A stretch of 64,000 nt of DNA from Pseudomonas marginalis (GTDB taxonomy: Bacteria > Pseudomonadota > Gammaproteobacteria > Pseudomonadales > Pseudomonadaceae): NCBI RefSeq assembly GCF_008692035.1, contig NZ_VTFG01000002.1, positions 1,178,001 through 1,242,000 on the forward strand, read 5' to 3'. The translations under genes were made by a program, and so were the position numbers. Within the stretch, counting starts at the first letter, position 1; every line of letters begins with the position of its first letter. Of the stretch, positions 26,195 to 34,783 are shown in pieces. The notes below the pieces were generated by a model that saw only the letters and a program-made list of their open reading frames with translations, had not been told where the DNA came from and ran no database searches.

Positions 26195-27640
26195 CTAGTC
26201 GTGCCACTGGGCCAGGGCAAGCGCCAGGCGGTTCTCGAGGGCGCGGACAGGGGCTGCGTCACTGAGGTAGTTATTGCTGATTATCGAAAACACCAGGCGT
26301 CGCCCCTCGGCATCGGTGATATAGCCGCTCAACGATGATACGCCGGCCATGGAGCCGGTCTTAGCGTGCAGGTTGTTTTCGGCAGCCGTCCCGCGCAGGC
26401 GATAACGCAGGCTGCCGCCGGTCATACGGTCGGCATTGCCGGCAATCGGCAAGGCGTTGTACCAGGCGTCGAACCAGGGTTGCCTGGCGGTGACCAGCAG
26501 CAGGTCCGTCAGGTTCTGCGCCGACACCAGGTTGCGTCGCGACAAGCCTGAGCCATCTACCTGGCTGAGCGTCGCCGGGGCCAGGCCCTGGCGCTGCATG
26601 AACGCCGCCACCGCCGCCACGCCCGCTGTCGCAGTGCCCGCGTTGGCGGTTTTGCGGCCCATGGCCTTGAGCAGGGCTTCGGACATGTTGTTGTTCGAGA
26701 GCTTGAGCAGCGGTGTGATCAAGTCCTGCAACGGCGCCGATTGATGCTCGACCAACACCGTCGCCGTCCCAGGGCTGGCCCCCCCGATCACGCGCCGCCC
26801 GAGCACCTGGATACCTTGCTGCGCCAGCGCCTGCTCAAACAGATTGGCCACCAGTTGCGTCGGTTCCCACACACTCACCCACTGCCGACTTTGCTTGCCC
26901 GGGGCGAGCGCGCCGCTGAGTTGCAGCAGGTTAGTGCCGTGCTGGCGGGTGATGGCGTAGCTGTTGCCGGGGCCGCTGACGGCACGGTTGCTCAGTTGCA
27001 CGTAGTCGGTGGACGGGCTCACCACCACGTTCACTGGCTGGCCGAGGGCGACGGGAGCCTTTGCCGTGACGAGTAAGGTGCCTGCGTCAAAATCCGCATT
27101 CGGCGACACCGTCAACGCCGAAATCTGCGCGCCGTAGTAGGTGCTCTCATCGTCTTGCGCCCAATCCACGCCCAGGCGCTCGGCATCGAACCAGGTGTCG
27201 TCGAACACCAGGTCGCCTTGCACCTGGCGCACGCCCCGGCTCGCCAGCTGGGCCGCCAATGCCTGGTAATCGGCGAATTGCGTGGTCGGGTCGCCCAAGC
27301 CACGCAGGTACAGGTTACCGGCCAGGCGCTCGCCTTGCTGGGTGCCGTTGCTCAACAGCTGGGTGGAAAAACGGTAGTGCGGCCCCAGCACATCCATCGC
27401 CGCAGCGGTGGTGAGCAACTTGAGGTTGGAAGCCGGAATCAGACGGGTGCGCGGGTTGTGCTGATAGAGGGTACTGCCGCTGCGGGCGTCGCGCACCATG
27501 ACGGAGACCATGGCGCCGTTGAGGACAGGATCGGCCAGCAGCTGATCCAGGGTTGAAGGCGTGGATGGCTGCGAAACACTCGCGCAGCCGCCCAGTAAAA
27601 CGCTCAGGCACAGCAGGTGCAGCCATCTTCCAAAATGCAT
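26195..27640 (-). CDS. dacB: D-alanyl-D-alanine carboxypeptidase/endopeptidase (PBP4)
   Basis: This 481-residue periplasmic enzyme trims peptidoglycan cross-links. All three active-site motifs are present: SxxK as SNLK (Ser71, Lys74), SxN as SNN in LSNNNMSEALL, and KTG in HAKTGSM. The N-terminus has a hydrophobic segment ending LLGGC, a possible lipoprotein site at Cys19. The start at 27640 is my choice; 27664 is also possible. Upstream lies a region of repeats rather than an ordinary promoter gap, so its promoter must lie close to the gene or within the repeats. Confidence 0.92.
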   Translation of the reverse strand: MHFGRWLHLLCLSVLLGGCASVSQPSTPSTLDQLLADPVLNGAMVSVMVRDARSGSTLYQHNPRTRLIPASNLKLLTTAAAMDVLGPHYRFSTQLLSNGTQQGERLAGNLYLRGLGDPTTQFADYQALAAQLASRGVRQVQGDLVFDDTWFDAERLGVDWAQDDESTYYGAQISALTVSPNADFDAGTLLVTAKAPVALGQPVNVVVSPSTDYVQLSNRAVSGPGNSYAITRQHGTNLLQLSGALAPGKQSRQWVSVWEPTQLVANLFEQALAQQGIQVLGRRVIGGASPGTATVLVEHQSAPLQDLITPLLKLSNNNMSEALLKAMGRKTANAGTATAGVAAVAAFMQRQGLAPATLSQVDGSGLSRRNLVSAQNLTDLLLVTARQPWFDAWYNALPIAGNADRMTGGSLRYRLRGTAAENNLHAKTGSMAGVSSLSGYITDAEGRRLVFSIISNNYLSDAAPVRALENRLALALAQWHD

Positions 27641-27696
27641 CAGTAACGTGTTCCGCAAAGCCATGGGTGGCCGCAACGCTAACAGCTCCGTACCTT

Positions 27697-27830
27697 TGTG
27701 GCGAGCGGGCTTATCCCGCGTTGGGTGGCGAAGCCGCCCTTACTGATGCCGTCGTGTTTTTTCAGGAGCACCGCAGAGTCTGTTTTGGGGCTGCTTCGCA
27801 GCCCAACGCGGGGCAAGCCCGCTCACCACA
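27697..27830. repeat. REP-type inverted repeat pair
   Basis: The left arm starts TGTGGCGAGCGGGCTTATCC and the right arm ends in its near-inverse (GGGGCAAGCCCGCTCACCACA). Inner parts CGCGTTGGG and CCCAACGCG also pair. This is a common P. fluorescens-group repeat distinct from the GTGGGAGGGGGCTT type. Confidence 0.88.
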
Positions 27831-27965
27831 GGAAGCCCACTTACCAGAGGAAGCCCGCTCACCACAGGAAGCCCACTCACCAGAGGAAGCCCGCTCACCA
27901 CAGGAGGCCCGCTTACCAGAGGAAGCCTGCCCACCACAAGGAGCACACTTGCCATAGGGAGCCCG
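27822..27965. repeat. 18-bp tandem repeat, eight copies
   Basis: Eight consecutive units fit CT(C/T)ACCA(C/G)AGGAAGCCC(A/G), with growing divergence in the last two units. The first unit overlaps the end of the REP arm (CTCACCACAGG), which suggests that the array grew from the REP end. Units alternate between CACAGG and CAGAGG forms, so a 36-bp higher unit is possible. Confidence 0.9.
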
Positions 27966-27972
27966 CCAGGTT

Positions 27973-30390
27973 TTAGAACTCCAGGGTGCTGGACACCGAT
28001 ACCTGCCGCGCATCGCCCATGGACACAAACAGGCGACTGGCCGCCGAGGTGTAGTAGACGCGGTCGAACAGGTTCTTCACGTTGACCTGGAACTTGACCT
28101 TCTGCCCGTCGATCCTGGTGTCGTACGTGGCGAAGGCGTCCGCCACGGTGTAGCCCGGCAGGTTGAAGTCGTTGGCGGCGTCGCCTGCGCGCTCGCCGAC
28201 ATAGCGCGCACCGGTGCCCACGCGTAACTGATCGCCGCCGAAAATGTTGCCGAAGTCGTAGGCCACCGACAGTGAGCCGGTGTGCTTGGCCACGTTTTGC
28301 AGACGGTTGCCTTCCAGCGTCGGGTCGTTGTCCTTGATGTCTTCGGCGTCGGTGAAAGCGTAGCTGCCGATCAGGCTCCACTTGTCGGTCAACTGGCCGC
28401 TGGCGTCCAGTTCCAGGCCACGGGAACGCACCTGCCCTGCGATGCTGTAGATGGTGTTGGCGCCGGAGCCCACCGACACCAGCACATTGCGTTTGTCGAT
28501 AGTGAACAACGCCGCGCTGGCGGTGATGCGCCCGGGGATGTCGAGCTTGGCGCCCAGCTCCCACGACTTGGACTCCTCCGGCGTGAGGTCGCCGGTCAAC
28601 GTGCTGCCATTAAGCAGTGGGGCGATGGTGGAGTTGGGCTTGAACGACTCGGTGTAGCTGCCGTAGAACGACAACTCATCGGTGTAGCGGTACACCAGGC
28701 CGGCACGCGGCACCCAGGCCTGGCCGTTGCCGTCGGTGTTGGCCTTGAACGGCACGCCCTTGCCGGCGTACTGGTCATACATCTGATAGCGCGCACCGGC
28801 CACGAAGATCCACTGGTCAGTCAGGTGAATCGCGTCCTGGAAGAACAGCGAATCGCTGCGCAGCAGGTCGGTCTGGGCGCTGTCGGCGGCGCTGACGGTG
28901 GTGCCCGCAACTTCGTTGCCGTACACCGGGTTGTTGTAGTTGAAGGTACCGCGCGAGCTCTGGCGAATCAGGTCGGCGCGGTAGATCTTGCGGTACTCGT
29001 CGTCCAGGCCGAACACCAGGTCATGCTGCATGCCCAGCACATTGACCTTGCCTTCCAGGCTGGCCGTGGCGAAACGGTCGGTGGTGATCGCACCTTTGGT
29101 GCCGTCCATCTTGCGGGTCAGGGTGCCGTTGGTGTTCACCGCACTGACGCGCACCTGGCTGGCGTCGTAGGTTTCACGGTTCCAGCTGTAGCCGAAGTGG
29201 GCTTTCCAGTCGTCGTTCAAATCGTGGTCGGCTTCAAAGCGGTACAGGTCGGAACGGCCTTCCATGTTATTGAACGGCTCGTCCAGACGGCGAGTGGCGG
29301 GGATGTCCAGCGGGTGGTTGGACTTGTCGATGGCCGTGCCGCGGTCGAACGGCGAGAGAAATTCGCGGTGTTCGTAGGCGAACAACAACTTGGTGGTATC
29401 GCCGTACCAGGCCAGGGACGGCGCCACCAGCGACTCGCGGTGGGTGCCGAAATTGCGCCAGTAGTCTTCGTCTTCATGGTCGACGATCAGGCGATAGGCC
29501 AGGCCCGAATCGCCGATGGGGCCGGTGGTGTCGAGGTTGCCGCCGCTGCCGTTCTTGCCATCCCCGAAAGTCGAGCCGCGCACGGTCAGGGACGCGGCCT
29601 GGGTCAGTTGCGGTTTTTTGCTGACGATATTGACCACGCCGCCCGGGTCCTGGATGCCATACAGCAGCGACGACGGGCCCTTGAGCACTTCGACCCGTTC
29701 TGCGGTTGAATTCAACGCCCGGCCCTGCACCACCGGCATGCCATCGCGCATGATCGAGCCGTTACGGTTATCGCCGAAGCCGCGCAGCATCACCGCGTCC
29801 TGGGTGCTGGCCAGGGTGTTGGCCTGGGTAATGCCGCTGATATTGGCCAGGGCGTCATCCAGGTTGCGCGGGGTCTGGTCGCGCAACACTTGGGCGGGGA
29901 CCACGTTGACGGTCTGCGGGGTTTCCAGCAGCAACGCGCGGGAACGCATCACCGAGCTGGTGGGCGGGGGCTGGTAGCTGGTGCTGTCCTCGGTTTGGCC
30001 GACACCGCTGATGGTGGTCGCGCCGAGGTTGAGCGCGCCCTCGGTGGGCACGGGTTCCAGAGCCAGGGTGCGGGCATCGATCTGGCGGAAAGTGAAACCG
30101 GAGTTGCCCAGCAGACGTTGCAGGGCCTGGGTCGCGCTCATTTGCCCGCTGACCGCCGGCGCACTGAGGCCGTAAGGCGCTTCATCGGTGTAGATCACGC
30201 TGATCCCGGTGACCCGGCTGAAATCGCTCAAGGCCTGGGGCAACGGTTTGGCAGCCAGGGCAAAGGTGAACCGGGCGCTTTGCTGCTCCTGCGCCTGCGC
30301 CACGCCGAGGGGCAGCAATGCCAGCCCCGACACCGCCAATACCGAGGCTCCCAGCCACTGTTTAACCCAACCGCCCGCCGTCGACTTCAT
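27973..30390 (-). CDS. TonB-dependent siderophore receptor with signalling domain
   Basis: This outer-membrane receptor has 805 residues. It has a signal peptide (1-33), an STN signalling domain (about 40-112), a plug domain (about 160-270, with the GSIMRDGMPV and ILNxS-like stretches) and a barrel ending in phenylalanine. The architecture is that of FpvA and FiuA-type hydroxamate or pyoverdine receptors. STN receptors normally work with a neighbouring FecI-FecR pair, yet none lies next to it; the nearest pair without a receptor is at 2126-3678. The start at 30390 gives a normal signal peptide. Upstream AT-rich sequence near 30480-30499 could hold a Fur site, but I see no good match. Confidence 0.9.
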   Translation of the reverse strand: MKSTAGGWVKQWLGASVLAVSGLALLPLGVAQAQEQQSARFTFALAAKPLPQALSDFSRVTGISVIYTDEAPYGLSAPAVSGQMSATQALQRLLGNSGFTFRQIDARTLALEPVPTEGALNLGATTISGVGQTEDSTSYQPPPTSSVMRSRALLLETPQTVNVVPAQVLRDQTPRNLDDALANISGITQANTLASTQDAVMLRGFGDNRNGSIMRDGMPVVQGRALNSTAERVEVLKGPSSLLYGIQDPGGVVNIVSKKPQLTQAASLTVRGSTFGDGKNGSGGNLDTTGPIGDSGLAYRLIVDHEDEDYWRNFGTHRESLVAPSLAWYGDTTKLLFAYEHREFLSPFDRGTAIDKSNHPLDIPATRRLDEPFNNMEGRSDLYRFEADHDLNDDWKAHFGYSWNRETYDASQVRVSAVNTNGTLTRKMDGTKGAITTDRFATASLEGKVNVLGMQHDLVFGLDDEYRKIYRADLIRQSSRGTFNYNNPVYGNEVAGTTVSAADSAQTDLLRSDSLFFQDAIHLTDQWIFVAGARYQMYDQYAGKGVPFKANTDGNGQAWVPRAGLVYRYTDELSFYGSYTESFKPNSTIAPLLNGSTLTGDLTPEESKSWELGAKLDIPGRITASAALFTIDKRNVLVSVGSGANTIYSIAGQVRSRGLELDASGQLTDKWSLIGSYAFTDAEDIKDNDPTLEGNRLQNVAKHTGSLSVAYDFGNIFGGDQLRVGTGARYVGERAGDAANDFNLPGYTVADAFATYDTRIDGQKVKFQVNVKNLFDRVYYTSAASRLFVSMGDARQVSVSSTLEF

Positions 30391-30499
30391 GCTGTGAGAA
30401 CCCGTGTAGAAAACGCTGTTAATGCGAATAGATCGCAGTTTCAAGCACTACACGGATGGACTGACGGTTTACCTCACCTTTATTTGCAAATATTTTTAT

Positions 30500-31435
30500 T
30501 TATTGCGCCTGAATGCAAAAACCCAAGCGTGGGAAATGCACATGCACGGTGCCGGCGCGTTCATCGGTGCGACGCAGGATCAGCTCTTCGCGCCCGGCAA
30601 ACAGCAGTTCACCGGCCACGGGGTCGGTGCCGTAGTCAGTGGCCGAGATGGTCACCTGCTGGCCGGGTTTGAAGCCGTTCAAGTCCTCGAAAACCTCATC
30701 GGACAGCGCAGTGGGCGTAGCGTTACGCGCCACTTCCAGCGCTTGCTCGGCGCTGATCTCACTGGCAGTGCCATGGCCAAAGCTCAGTACGCGGTCCAGC
30801 CACGCCGCCACAGCGGGATACGCATCCACCAACGGCGCAGTCACCGATGAGCCCTTGAGGAACCACAGCGGATGGGCCAGGGCAAAGTCGGCAATCGACG
30901 GTTCACCAAACAGGAAGTCCCCCGTCGGGTGCTGCAATTGCTGATCGATACGATGGATGATCGCCGGCCATTGATGCTTGGCCTGGTCCAGTTGCACGCG
31001 GGCGGCGGTGCCACCGCTGAACAATTTGCTGCGGTCAGCCACCAGCACCTGGAGCATTTGCGGCGGTACCTTGGCAAATTTGACGGCCAGGGATTCAGGC
31101 TGGAACACCAGCGCCACGGCATGGGAAAACACTACCGAGTCGGCCCAGGCGGCGAAGCCTTGGGTAACCAGTTCCAGGCCTTGGGGAAACAGCGTCGGGG
31201 CGGATTTTTCCTGCTCCAGGCGTCGGGCGATCAAGGCGGTGTCGCAGTAGATGTCGGCACCGACTTGCAGCACCGGCGTCTTGCGATAGCCGCCGGTCAA
31301 GGCGGTGAGGCCGGGCTTGGGCATCACCGGCGAGATGCGCACGGAATACCAGGACAAGCCCTTGAAGCCCAGCATCAGGCGGGCTTTTTCAGCAAAAGGG
31401 GATTGCGGGTAGTGGTGGAGAATCAACTCAGACAT
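30500..31435 (-). CDS. Glutathione S-transferase family protein with C-terminal extension
   Basis: This 311-residue protein begins with a thioredoxin-like GST domain (residues 1-80, SELILHHYPQSPFAEKARLML) and has a helical domain to about residue 215. A further domain of about 90 residues (from QALEVARNATPTALSD) is rich in beta strands and appears in some GST-like proteins; its role is unknown. The catalytic residue is not obvious. It is likely cytoplasmic detoxification or redox chemistry. It lies upstream of the receptor gene with 109 bases between, so co-transcription is not clear. Confidence 0.8.
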   Translation of the reverse strand: MSELILHHYPQSPFAEKARLMLGFKGLSWYSVRISPVMPKPGLTALTGGYRKTPVLQVGADIYCDTALIARRLEQEKSAPTLFPQGLELVTQGFAAWADSVVFSHAVALVFQPESLAVKFAKVPPQMLQVLVADRSKLFSGGTAARVQLDQAKHQWPAIIHRIDQQLQHPTGDFLFGEPSIADFALAHPLWFLKGSSVTAPLVDAYPAVAAWLDRVLSFGHGTASEISAEQALEVARNATPTALSDEVFEDLNGFKPGQQVTISATDYGTDPVAGELLFAGREELILRRTDERAGTVHVHFPRLGFCIQAQ

Positions 31436-31510
31436 GCCAGGCTCCGCTCGATAGGTAAGCGGCTAGCTTAGCCTGCAAAACCCCAGGCGGGGACGATGGC
31501 AACCCATCAG

Positions 31511-31786
31511 TCAAATCAATGAGCCACTTGCGGCCAGGCACTCCTTGGCGCTTTTCTTCAACTTCTTGATCAAGCGCTCCTGGCGCAACGCCTCGCCTTT
31601 GCTCGCGCATTGCTCCGTGTACACCAGCGCGACCGCCGGGCTGGACAGGAAAAACCGTGCGCCCTTGCCGCTCTGATGCGCGGCAAAACGGCGCACCGGG
31701 TCATTGCTGATGCCGCAATACAACGCGCCATTGGCGGCGCGTACCAGGTACACAAACCAGGGTTTGGGTTCAGAAGGATCAGTCAC
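31511..31786 (-). CDS. GIY-YIG nuclease-superfamily protein (YhbQ-like)
   Basis: This 91-residue protein has a GIY-YIG-type core: VYLVRAANGALYCGISNDPVRRFAAH with the Tyr, Arg and a later Glu (KGEALRQERLIKKLKK). It resembles the single-domain UPF0213/YhbQ group, which may act on damaged DNA. The pattern is of normal length. It stands alone between the GST gene and the NTF2-like gene. Confidence 0.88.
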   Translation of the reverse strand: MTDPSEPKPWFVYLVRAANGALYCGISNDPVRRFAAHQSGKGARFFLSSPAVALVYTEQCASKGEALRQERLIKKLKKSAKECLAASGSLI

Positions 31787-31822
31787 GGGTCGATTCGGTA
31801 AACCAGAAGAGCGCCAAGCTTA

Positions 31823-32293
31823 TCAACGACCGGCCTGGAATGCCCTGAGACCTTTGAGCGCCTGGGCACGCACGGCGTTTTTCAGGGCCGGCGACCAGCC
31901 CAGCAACAGGCCCTTGAGGCCCAGGGCCTGGCGCGACCAGCGCCACAGATCGAAGTGGTCGTGGTGTTCGCAGATCTTGCCATCACGAAACACAAACCGC
32001 GCGCCGATATCGTTGACCACCGTGTTACCGGTGGCGCTGAACAGGTAGGTCGCGACCCAATGCGCGCTGCCGGTGGTTTCATCGCTGCGCACATGGTCGA
32101 ACGTCAGGGAGAAATCCTTGGCCCGGGTGGTGAGCATGCGCCACATATCGCCGGCGTCATGCCCGCGCAACTCACCGAAGGCCGGGTCGCTGAACAGCAC
32201 ATCCTCGGTGTAGCAGGCCGCCATGGCCTCGGCATCCAGCCGCTGGAAAGCGCTGTAGAACTCGGTGATCAGGGCATTGTGTGCGTCGCTCAT
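31823..32293 (-). CDS. NTF2-like (SnoaL-type) protein
   Basis: This 156-residue protein has the cone-shaped NTF2 fold pattern: an N-terminal helix (LITEFYSAFQRLDAEAMAACY), YTEDVLFSDPAFGELRG and the final strand KICEHHDHFDLWRW. The set of polar residues in the pocket may suit a small ligand or isomerase chemistry, but no specific reaction can be assigned. The C-terminal basic helix is unusual among simple NTF2 proteins. It stands 36 bases from the GIY-YIG gene. Confidence 0.8.
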   Translation of the reverse strand: MSDAHNALITEFYSAFQRLDAEAMAACYTEDVLFSDPAFGELRGHDAGDMWRMLTTRAKDFSLTFDHVRSDETTGSAHWVATYLFSATGNTVVNDIGARFVFRDGKICEHHDHFDLWRWSRQALGLKGLLLGWSPALKNAVRAQALKGLRAFQAGR

Positions 32294-32389
32294 GGGCAGG
32301 TTCCAGACCAGGGGTTATAAGCCGTCCAAGATAGTCCGGGCGCCGGTAAAACTCTATCGCCATTTACACCGGGAATGCCCCACCCGGCG

Positions 32390-33025
32390 CTACGGCACCA
32401 TGCCGCAGCTGCGGGCGTAGGCAAACAGGTCCACATCGGTGGAGATGCACAGCCGGCTCATGGCCGTGCTTTTCTGCTTGCTGATCGTGGAAATACTGCG
32501 ATTGACCCGGGCCGCAATCTGGCTGACGGTCATGCCGCTGGCCAGCATCCTGACCACTTCGCGCTCCTTGCTGGACAGCTGCGGCTGTTGCAACTGATCG
32601 CCGGTGCCCGCCTCCACCAACTGCGCGCGCAGGCATTCACTGACAAACGTCTCGCCCCTGGTCACTGTAGCGATAGCGGTGGGCAGCTCCCGGGCCGAGG
32701 CGCTCTTGGCGACAATCGCCCGTGCCCCGTGGGCAAAGGACGCACGCAGCGTCGCCACATTGGCGAACATGGTGACCAGAATCACCGGCAAAGTCGGGTA
32801 CTGGCGCCGCAACAGCCCCAGCAGTCCGTAGCCGTCGGCCTGCTGGCCGCCGGGCATGGCGAAGTCAGTCACCAGCACGTCACACGCCACGCTGCCCAGC
32901 AACTTGAGCAATTCATCGGGACCGTCGGCCTCACCGACCACTGTGCATCTACCGCCCGCCTCAATCACCACCCGTTGCCCGATGCGCACAATGGGATGAT
33001 CGTCGGCAATAATTACACGCAACAT
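32390..33025 (-). CDS. Response regulator, NarL/LuxR type
   Basis: This 211-residue regulator has a receiver domain (residues 1-120) with the acidic pair at Asp8 and Asp9, the phospho-acceptor Asp54 in LVTDFAMPG and the switch Thr/Lys (VTMFAN; VAKSAS). A LuxR-type helix-turn-helix follows (LSSKEREVVRMLASGMTVSQIAARVNRSISTISKQK, residues 148-185). It resembles RcsB/BvgA-type regulators. The next gene upstream encodes an Hpt protein. The neighbouring locus is fimbrial, so control of fimbriae is likely but unproven. No sensor kinase is encoded nearby. Confidence 0.9.
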   Translation of the reverse strand: MLRVIIADDHPIVRIGQRVVIEAGGRCTVVGEADGPDELLKLLGSVACDVLVTDFAMPGGQQADGYGLLGLLRRQYPTLPVILVTMFANVATLRASFAHGARAIVAKSASARELPTAIATVTRGETFVSECLRAQLVEAGTGDQLQQPQLSSKEREVVRMLASGMTVSQIAARVNRSISTISKQKSTAMSRLCISTDVDLFAYARSCGMVP

Positions 33026-33233
33026 AAATACCCACGAATGATGGCAACTTGGAATTGGCGCAAAAATACCTGTGTCTTCTTGTCTCAACAACCACTCGAC
33101 GCAGCCGGCTCCGGATCGCGCCCAGCGTTTGATAGATGGCATCTTTACGCCTACAAAATAAAAAGAAATTACCTACATCCAAGACCTTCAGCGCACAGTA
33201 ATAACCTCCTACAAACTTTCGAACCCCGAAGAC

Positions 33234-33659
33234 TCATAACTTACTCAGATAAGCCATGTACCCCCGCAAGTTGCGCTGGAAGGCTTGCAACTGCGGCGTA
33301 TTCGCCACCACACCATCGGCCTGGACCCGCGCAATCAACTGCTCGCCGCAACGCTCCAGGTCGACTCCGCCGACAAAGGCCAGGCTGCCCACCAAACGGT
33401 GCAATCTTTCCACCAGCAAGGGCGCATCGGCGCGGGCCTGCGCCAGGTCCAGCCAGGCATCGTCTTCCCGTGCTTCCTCAATCAGGCTGGCCACCGCCCG
33501 ATTCACCATCTCATCACTGCCGAAAATCTCGATCAGGCTGGCTCGCGTCGGCCATGCAATCGCGCCTGGACGACAAACCGGCTCCTCCACCGACGGTGGC
33601 AAGGGTGAGGGTGCCAACTTCAGGACAGGTACTCGCTTGGAAAATACCCTTGTCACCAT
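33234..33659 (-). CDS. Hpt-domain phosphotransfer protein
   Basis: This 141-residue protein has the Hpt fold, with the phosphoryl histidine His87 in LHRLVGSLAFVGG. A proline-rich lead of about 25 residues precedes it. It should pass phosphate between a hybrid sensor kinase and a response regulator, probably the one encoded 208 bases downstream. The ATG at 33659 has a GAGGTGA Shine-Dalgarno sequence close by. A stand-alone Hpt protein next to a response regulator, without the kinase, points to a partner kinase elsewhere in the genome. Confidence 0.82.
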   Translation of the reverse strand: MVTRVFSKRVPVLKLAPSPLPPSVEEPVCRPGAIAWPTRASLIEIFGSDEMVNRAVASLIEEAREDDAWLDLAQARADAPLLVERLHRLVGSLAFVGGVDLERCGEQLIARVQADGVVANTPQLQAFQRNLRGYMAYLSKL

Positions 33660-34113
33660 GGTCACCTCACTGTGCTTACATTGATTGCTCAGCCCATGAG
33701 TTCATTAACATCCACTTGAATAGGAGCGGGACGTTGCAACAGCCAAATAAACGAACAGCGTGCAACATCCCCATGGCACTCATGTGACTGTCATAAGCGA
33801 CAATGAATAGCCTTGCGGACAGGGAAAAGACGATACAACAACTACGAAAAACCCAACTTTCCTACAATCCAAAACATTAATTCCCACGAACTTGCACTCA
33901 AATACTGACTACTCCGATTGTCGTAATAGTTGTATTTCCCTCGCCACTCCCCCCGGCTAAATTGCCGCCACCCCCAAAGAGGGGATGGATCGGCCCGTTT
34001 CGTCGATCCCAGCAAGACACCACCCGCCGCCCTGCTCGCCGCCTTCCACAAAAAGCTCGGACGATGCCGTGCGCAAGCCTTTATCAGCCAGCCCCTTAGT
34101 GGAACCTATAGAA
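33660..34113. promoter_or_regulatory. AT-rich divergent promoter region of the Hpt and fimbrial genes
   Basis: This 454-bp gap is more AT-rich than its surroundings. It contains an imperfect inverted repeat with 14-base arms, TACAACAACTACGA (33834-33847) and TCGTAATAGTTGTA (33921-33934), 12 of 14 pairing across 73 bases. Bent or regulator-bound promoter DNA is likely. No gene or clear -35/-10 set was identified. Confidence 0.5.
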
Positions 34114-34737
34114 ATGAGCAAGTCCCTCACCCTGTTCAGCGCCGCCCTGTTGCTCACCAGTGCCTTGCCTGTCTTGGCTGCCAGCACGGTGGATCTGACG
34201 GTCAAAGGTTTGATCACGCCCAGTGCGTGTACGCCCAACCTGCCGGGCGCAGTGGATTTCGGAAAAATTTCCGCGAAAGACCTGAACCTCGACAGCCAGA
34301 CCCCGCTGCCCACACAAACCGTACAACTGTCCGTCAGTTGCGAGGCATCGACGCTGTTTGCCATCAAGCCTTTCGACAACCGTGCCGGCTCCTCTACCCG
34401 CCCCGCCTCGTTCGGACTGGGCCTGATCAACGAGACGGAGAAACTGGGCAGGTACTTCCTGACCATGCGCAATCCCGTCGCCGACAAGCCGTCGACCTTG
34501 CTGGTGTCGTACACCGAAGGCCGTTGGACGTGGCTCGCAGAAGACGACACCGTTGAGCCCAACTACCTGATTGCACTGGGAGGCCTGGACGAAACGATTG
34601 GCTGGCAGCCTCACCCGCTGCAGGACATGAGCGTGGAGATTGTGCTCAACACCGCGATCGCGCCGGCCAACACACTGACGCTGACCAACGAGGTGGCACT
34701 GGATGGTTCTGCGACCTTTGAAGTGAAGTACCTGTAG
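34114..34737 (+). CDS. DUF1120 fimbrial subunit-like protein 1
   Basis: This 207-residue secreted protein has a signal peptide (residues 1-22, ending LAAS) and a DUF1120 domain. The family start STVDLTVKGLITPSACTP, the motif VDFGKIS and a second cysteine in SVSCEAS are present, so one disulfide bond is likely. The chain ends GSATFEVKYL with a tyrosine next to last, as in subunits that dock in the chaperone and usher. It is the first gene of the fimbrial operon. It is distinct from the usual type 1 pilins and is probably polymerised by the chaperone-usher pair encoded downstream. Confidence 0.85.
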   Translation: MSKSLTLFSAALLLTSALPVLAASTVDLTVKGLITPSACTPNLPGAVDFGKISAKDLNLDSQTPLPTQTVQLSVSCEASTLFAIKPFDNRAGSSTRPASFGLGLINETEKLGRYFLTMRNPVADKPSTLLVSYTEGRWTWLAEDDTVEPNYLIALGGLDETIGWQPHPLQDMSVEIVLNTAIAPANTLTLTNEVALDGSATFEVKYL

Positions 34738-34783
34738 TGCTTACCCCGCGTCCATCGACCCTGCTCAAATGGTGATTGCCCCT

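Larger units (their letters stand above)
27641..27972. other. Repeat-filled intergenic region upstream of dacB
   Basis: This 332-base gap between dacB and the TonB receptor gene consists of a REP-type inverted repeat (27697-27830) that runs into an 18-bp tandem repeat (27822-27965). Open frames here read through the repeats and look like proteins with His-Arg-Lys-Pro or Val-Ser-Gly-Leu-Pro repeats. I regard those as artefacts. Confidence 0.8.

Noticed and set aside
27822..27965. Possible CRISPR array.
   Set aside because: The units are contiguous 18-bp repeats without unique spacers, and no cas gene is present. It is a minisatellite.
27553..27976. Open frames with repetitive His-Arg-Lys-Pro or Glu-Ala-Arg-Ser-Pro units.
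   Set aside because: They are readings of the 18-bp tandem DNA repeat, which stays open in several frames because 18 is a multiple of 3. No ribosome site or homologue pattern supports a protein.
30480..30499. Possible Fur box before the STN receptor gene.
   Set aside because: The AT-rich run shares only scattered positions with the Fur consensus; I cannot separate it from chance.
33834..33934. Invertible phase-variation switch for the fimbrial operon.
   Set aside because: The arms are imperfect, only 73 bases apart, and no invertase or tyrosine recombinase gene is nearby; kept only as a possible regulator site.
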